Under the pieces are notes generated by a model, which did not search any database, was not told where the DNA came from, and saw nothing but the letters and a program-made list of their open reading frames with translations. Shown here piece after piece: positions 61,794 through 64,000 of a DNA stretch of 64,000 nt. The translations under genes were made by a program, and so were the position numbers. The DNA is from Actinomycetes bacterium (lineage in GTDB: Bacteria > Actinomycetota > Acidimicrobiia > Acidimicrobiales > Bog-793). The stretch covers positions 1 through 64,000 of the forward strand of contig JAKABW010000013.1 of the NCBI GenBank assembly GCA_021796535.1. The letters run 5' to 3'. Numbering within the stretch: the first letter of the stretch is position 1; each line of letters starts with the position of its first letter.

Positions 61794-63149
61794 TTATTTT
61801 GTCCTTGTCGTTTTGGCTATTGCTTCGGTGAGTATGGCCGTCATTTCACTTAATTCCTCCACTGTACTGGTCAGCGGGGGTAAAAAAACCACCACGTCGC
61901 CCAGGGGTCTTGTGAGAAGACCGAGTTCCCGACAGGATAAACATACTTTGTGACCCGTCAGTTCTCCGGCAGGGAAAGGCCGTCTGTCCTTTTTGCTTTG
62001 TGCCAGCTCTATGCCCACCATGAAACCTTTTTGCCTCACTTCGCCGACGTGTTCCAGTTCGGCAATCCCGTTCAACAGCAAAGACAAAGAAAGGCTTTTC
62101 CCTGCGACTTGACGGGTAAGGTCATCTTTTTCTGTCAGTTCCAGGTTTTTCAAAGCAACCGCGCACCCCAGCTGATTCCCGGTAAAGGAGTGGCCGTGGT
62201 AAAAAGCTTTTTGTTCGCCGGGGGATCCCAGGAAAGCTTCGTAGATTTTGTCGGAGACCAGTGTGGCTGCCAAAGGCAGGTATCCGCCGGTCAATCCTTT
62301 GCCCACGGCCATGATGTCGGGAAGGACCCCTTCGTGGTTTACGGCAAACAACTCACCCGTCCTGCAAAAGCCCGTGGCCACTTCGTCGGCTATGACAAGC
62401 ACCCCGCTCTCTTTTGCCATCTGTGTTATTTTGGAGAGAAATCCCTCCGGCATCATGCGCATGCCGGCGGCTCCCTGCACCAAAGGTTCTATGACAAAAG
62501 CGGCAATTTGGTCACCTTCGTTGTTCAATGTGCTCTCTAAATTTTCCAAGCAGAGTGACACACACTCTTCGGCGGAGCCGTCGAATCCGTACGCATAGGG
62601 AAAAGGGGTGTGGATGGCATCAAAAAGCAGAGGTCCGAATTCTTCTCTGTAAAGACCTATGCCGCCCACGCTCATGGCAGCCACGGTATCGCCGTGGTAG
62701 CCGTCTTTAAAAGCCAAGAATTTTTTTCTTTCCGGATGCCCCACTCTTTTCCAGTAGGCGAAAGCCATTTTGATGGCTATCTCAACCGCAGTCGCTCCCG
62801 AATCGGAATAAAAGACTTTGTTGACGCTGTCCGGGGATATTTTGACGAGTTGTTCGGCCAGCAATATCGCCGGTATATTGGCCATGCCGAGCAGTGTGGA
62901 GTGGGCTATTTTATCCAACTGGTCGCGGAGGGCTTGGTCCAGCTCGTTTTGACGGTGTCCGTGGACGTTTAGCCAGAGTGAGGAATTTCCGTCAAAGTAT
63001 GTTTTGCCGTTTATATCCGTCAAGGTTACGCCGTCTCCGGTTTCAATGATCACGGGGGTGTCATGCAGATACTGAGACATTTGGGTAAAAGGATTCCAGA
63101 GAAATTCCGAGTTTTTCTGCAGCAACCCTTCGTAGGTAAAATCATCCAT
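61794..63149 (-). CDS. bioA: Adenosylmethionine-8-amino-7-oxononanoate aminotransferase
   Basis: A 451-residue class III PLP aminotransferase. WNPFTQMSQY at the N terminus is the BioA signature, followed by YHGDTVAAMSVGG, the PLP aspartate in VIADEVATGF and the lysine in VGKGLTGGYLPL. It makes 7,8-diaminopelargonate with AdoMet as amino donor. It starts five bases after ribH ends, joining the riboflavin and biotin genes in one transcript. Confidence 0.94.
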   Translation of the reverse strand: MDDFTYEGLLQKNSEFLWNPFTQMSQYLHDTPVIIETGDGVTLTDINGKTYFDGNSSLWLNVHGHRQNELDQALRDQLDKIAHSTLLGMANIPAILLAEQLVKISPDSVNKVFYSDSGATAVEIAIKMAFAYWKRVGHPERKKFLAFKDGYHGDTVAAMSVGGIGLYREEFGPLLFDAIHTPFPYAYGFDGSAEECVSLCLENLESTLNNEGDQIAAFVIEPLVQGAAGMRMMPEGFLSKITQMAKESGVLVIADEVATGFCRTGELFAVNHEGVLPDIMAVGKGLTGGYLPLAATLVSDKIYEAFLGSPGEQKAFYHGHSFTGNQLGCAVALKNLELTEKDDLTRQVAGKSLSLSLLLNGIAELEHVGEVRQKGFMVGIELAQSKKDRRPFPAGELTGHKVCLSCRELGLLTRPLGDVVVFLPPLTSTVEELSEMTAILTEAIAKTTRTK

Positions 63150-63154
63150 AATCT

Positions 63155-63715
63155 TTAGCCGGCTTTATGGCCCGATGGCGCGTCGGGCTGAAGCCGGGAC
63201 TTTATGTCCATTATCTTGACTGACATTTCTACGGCTGTTTCTGCCGCCACGGCGCCGGCGTTGAAGTGATCCGGCGAGGAACGCATCACGGCTTGTTCGT
63301 GATCGTCGGTTGCCAAGATGCCGAATATAATTGGGGTTTCAAATTCAAGCGACGTATTCAGTATGCCCAGTGCGCAATTGTTGGCAACCAACTCGAAATG
63401 CCACGTCTCTCCCCTTATTACGGCACCGAGGGCTATGATGGCATTGTATTTGTCGAGCCGCGCCAAATGTTTTACCACCAGGGGTATTTCAAAAGCACCG
63501 GGGCACCACGCAGTCGTGATGTTTTCGCTTTTTATGCCCAAATCCGTCAGCCTGGCATAGGTGTTTTCGTAGAGAGAAGAAGTGATGTCGGCATTGAATC
63601 TGCTGGCCGCTATTGCTATATGGAGGTTAGCCAGCAGGTGCCTGTCGACAGCGGCGACGGAATAGGTGTCGCTTTGGTGACGGAACGGCATATTGTCGTC
63701 GGATGCAAATTGCAT
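63155..63715 (-). CDS. ribH: 6,7-dimethyl-8-ribityllumazine synthase
   Basis: The penultimate enzyme of riboflavin synthesis, 186 residues. AASRFNADITSSL, PGAFEIPLVVKHLA, ALGAVIRGETWHFE (catalytic His) and PIIFGILATDD are clear. It is ~30 residues longer than the common form, with an extra N-terminal stretch; a second ATG eight codons in could be the start. It follows ribA after 61 bases. Confidence 0.94.
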   Translation of the reverse strand: MQFASDDNMPFRHQSDTYSVAAVDRHLLANLHIAIAASRFNADITSSLYENTYARLTDLGIKSENITTAWCPGAFEIPLVVKHLARLDKYNAIIALGAVIRGETWHFELVANNCALGILNTSLEFETPIIFGILATDDHEQAVMRSSPDHFNAGAVAAETAVEMSVKIMDIKSRLQPDAPSGHKAG

Positions 63716-63776
63716 AAATATTTCATTCCAGTCTGTTTCTTACATTCGTCAACACTTTTCACGGCTTCGCCGAAAG

Positions 63777-64000
63777 CTATTCCAACGTGATAGTATGCCC
63801 CATTTTATCACGCTTTGTTTCCAGGTAGCGCCTATTTTCTTCTGTTACTTCTGTTTGTATGGGGACAAGCGAAGTGATATGGAGCCCAAAGCTTTCCAGC
63901 CCTATCCGTTTTGCGGGATTGTTGGTCAATAGCCGCATTGTGGTGATTCCGAGATCGCGCAGAATATGCGTGCCGACTCCGTAGTCTCTGGCGTCGATGG
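63777..64000 (-). CDS. ribA: GTP cyclohydrolase II (RibA or RibBA), C-terminal part
   Basis: Only the last 74 codons are inside the window. They read [35 protein letters not shown], and [12 protein letters not shown], the end of GTP cyclohydrolase II. Whether a dihydroxybutanone-phosphate synthase (RibB) domain precedes it cannot be seen. The gene extends beyond base 64000. Confidence 0.9.
   Translation of the reverse strand, partial: IDARDYGVGTHILRDLGITTMRLLTNNPAKRIGLESFGLHITSLVPIQTEVTEENRRYLETKRDKMGHTITLE

Overview
The window looks like a chromosomal segment of an actinobacterium. The pointers are a fused F420-precursor synthase (fbiC), the gene order miaA-dapF-hflX, an actinobacterial-type DapC, DUF3817, DUF2142 and HxlR proteins, and many genes whose -10-like box lies only 6-11 bases before the start codon, as in leaderless transcription. 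Moderate GC with these features would fit a member of Acidimicrobiia or a relative, but that placement is inference. No rRNA, tRNA or CRISPR array was found.

Layout. (1) 1-8161 is a defence island: a broken IS3-family transposase end, then a SNF2 helicase, a type III DNA methyltransferase and a type III restriction subunit on one strand. About 960 bases without a recognisable gene follow, becoming AT-rich. (2) 9125-14435 holds a membrane polyferredoxin, a 752-residue fusion of a ferredoxin domain, a GltD-like NADPH/FAD domain and a flavodoxin domain, and a secreted beta-propeller. An opposing radical SAM/SPASM gene and ftsH follow. (3) 18147-23088 has a CPBP membrane protease homologue, phosphomannomutase, a Trm112-like protein, and a large protein ending in a signal-peptidase fold that has lost its catalytic residues. 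(4) 23802-31259 is the miaA-dapF-hflX block plus dapC, dapD and dapE, which together supply meso-diaminopimelate and lysine by the succinylase route; dapD has its own promoter and a strong leader hairpin. (5) 31278-38993, on the minus strand, has pyruvate carboxylase and a tightly overlapping operon of a DUF2142 membrane protein, a MurE-like ligase and a GT2 glycosyltransferase. (6) 39064-45071 is a decayed intergenic region followed by a complete sugar ABC importer (ATPase, two permeases, binding protein). (7) 45072-48753 holds a one-piece EtfB-EtfA fusion, two damaged genes (HxlR and SnoaL-like) joined head to head, and an MscS channel. (8) 48812-53394 has a 46-residue zinc-ribbon protein, fbiC, and an ABC transporter pair. 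(9) 53591-58249 encodes three secreted or exported proteins: a beta-propeller/Kelch protein paralogous to the one in region 2, a CAP-domain protein, and a protein with the N-terminal motifs of cargo of extracellular contractile injection systems. (10) 58905-64000, minus strand, is a riboflavin-biotin operon: ribA (partial), ribH, bioA, bioF, bioH-like, bioC.

Metabolic links: BioC-BioH-BioF-BioA make the biotin precursor needed by pyruvate carboxylase. The riboflavin genes and FbiC both serve flavin/deazaflavin chemistry, consistent with the flavoproteins in the window (EtfBA and the GltD-flavodoxin fusion). DapF/C/D/E feed peptidoglycan precursors, where a MurE-like ligase also acts. Most relevant to the search for something new are the polyferredoxin/flavoprotein pair, the catalytically dead signal-peptidase fusion, the predicted injection-system cargo, and the SNF2-type III restriction island.
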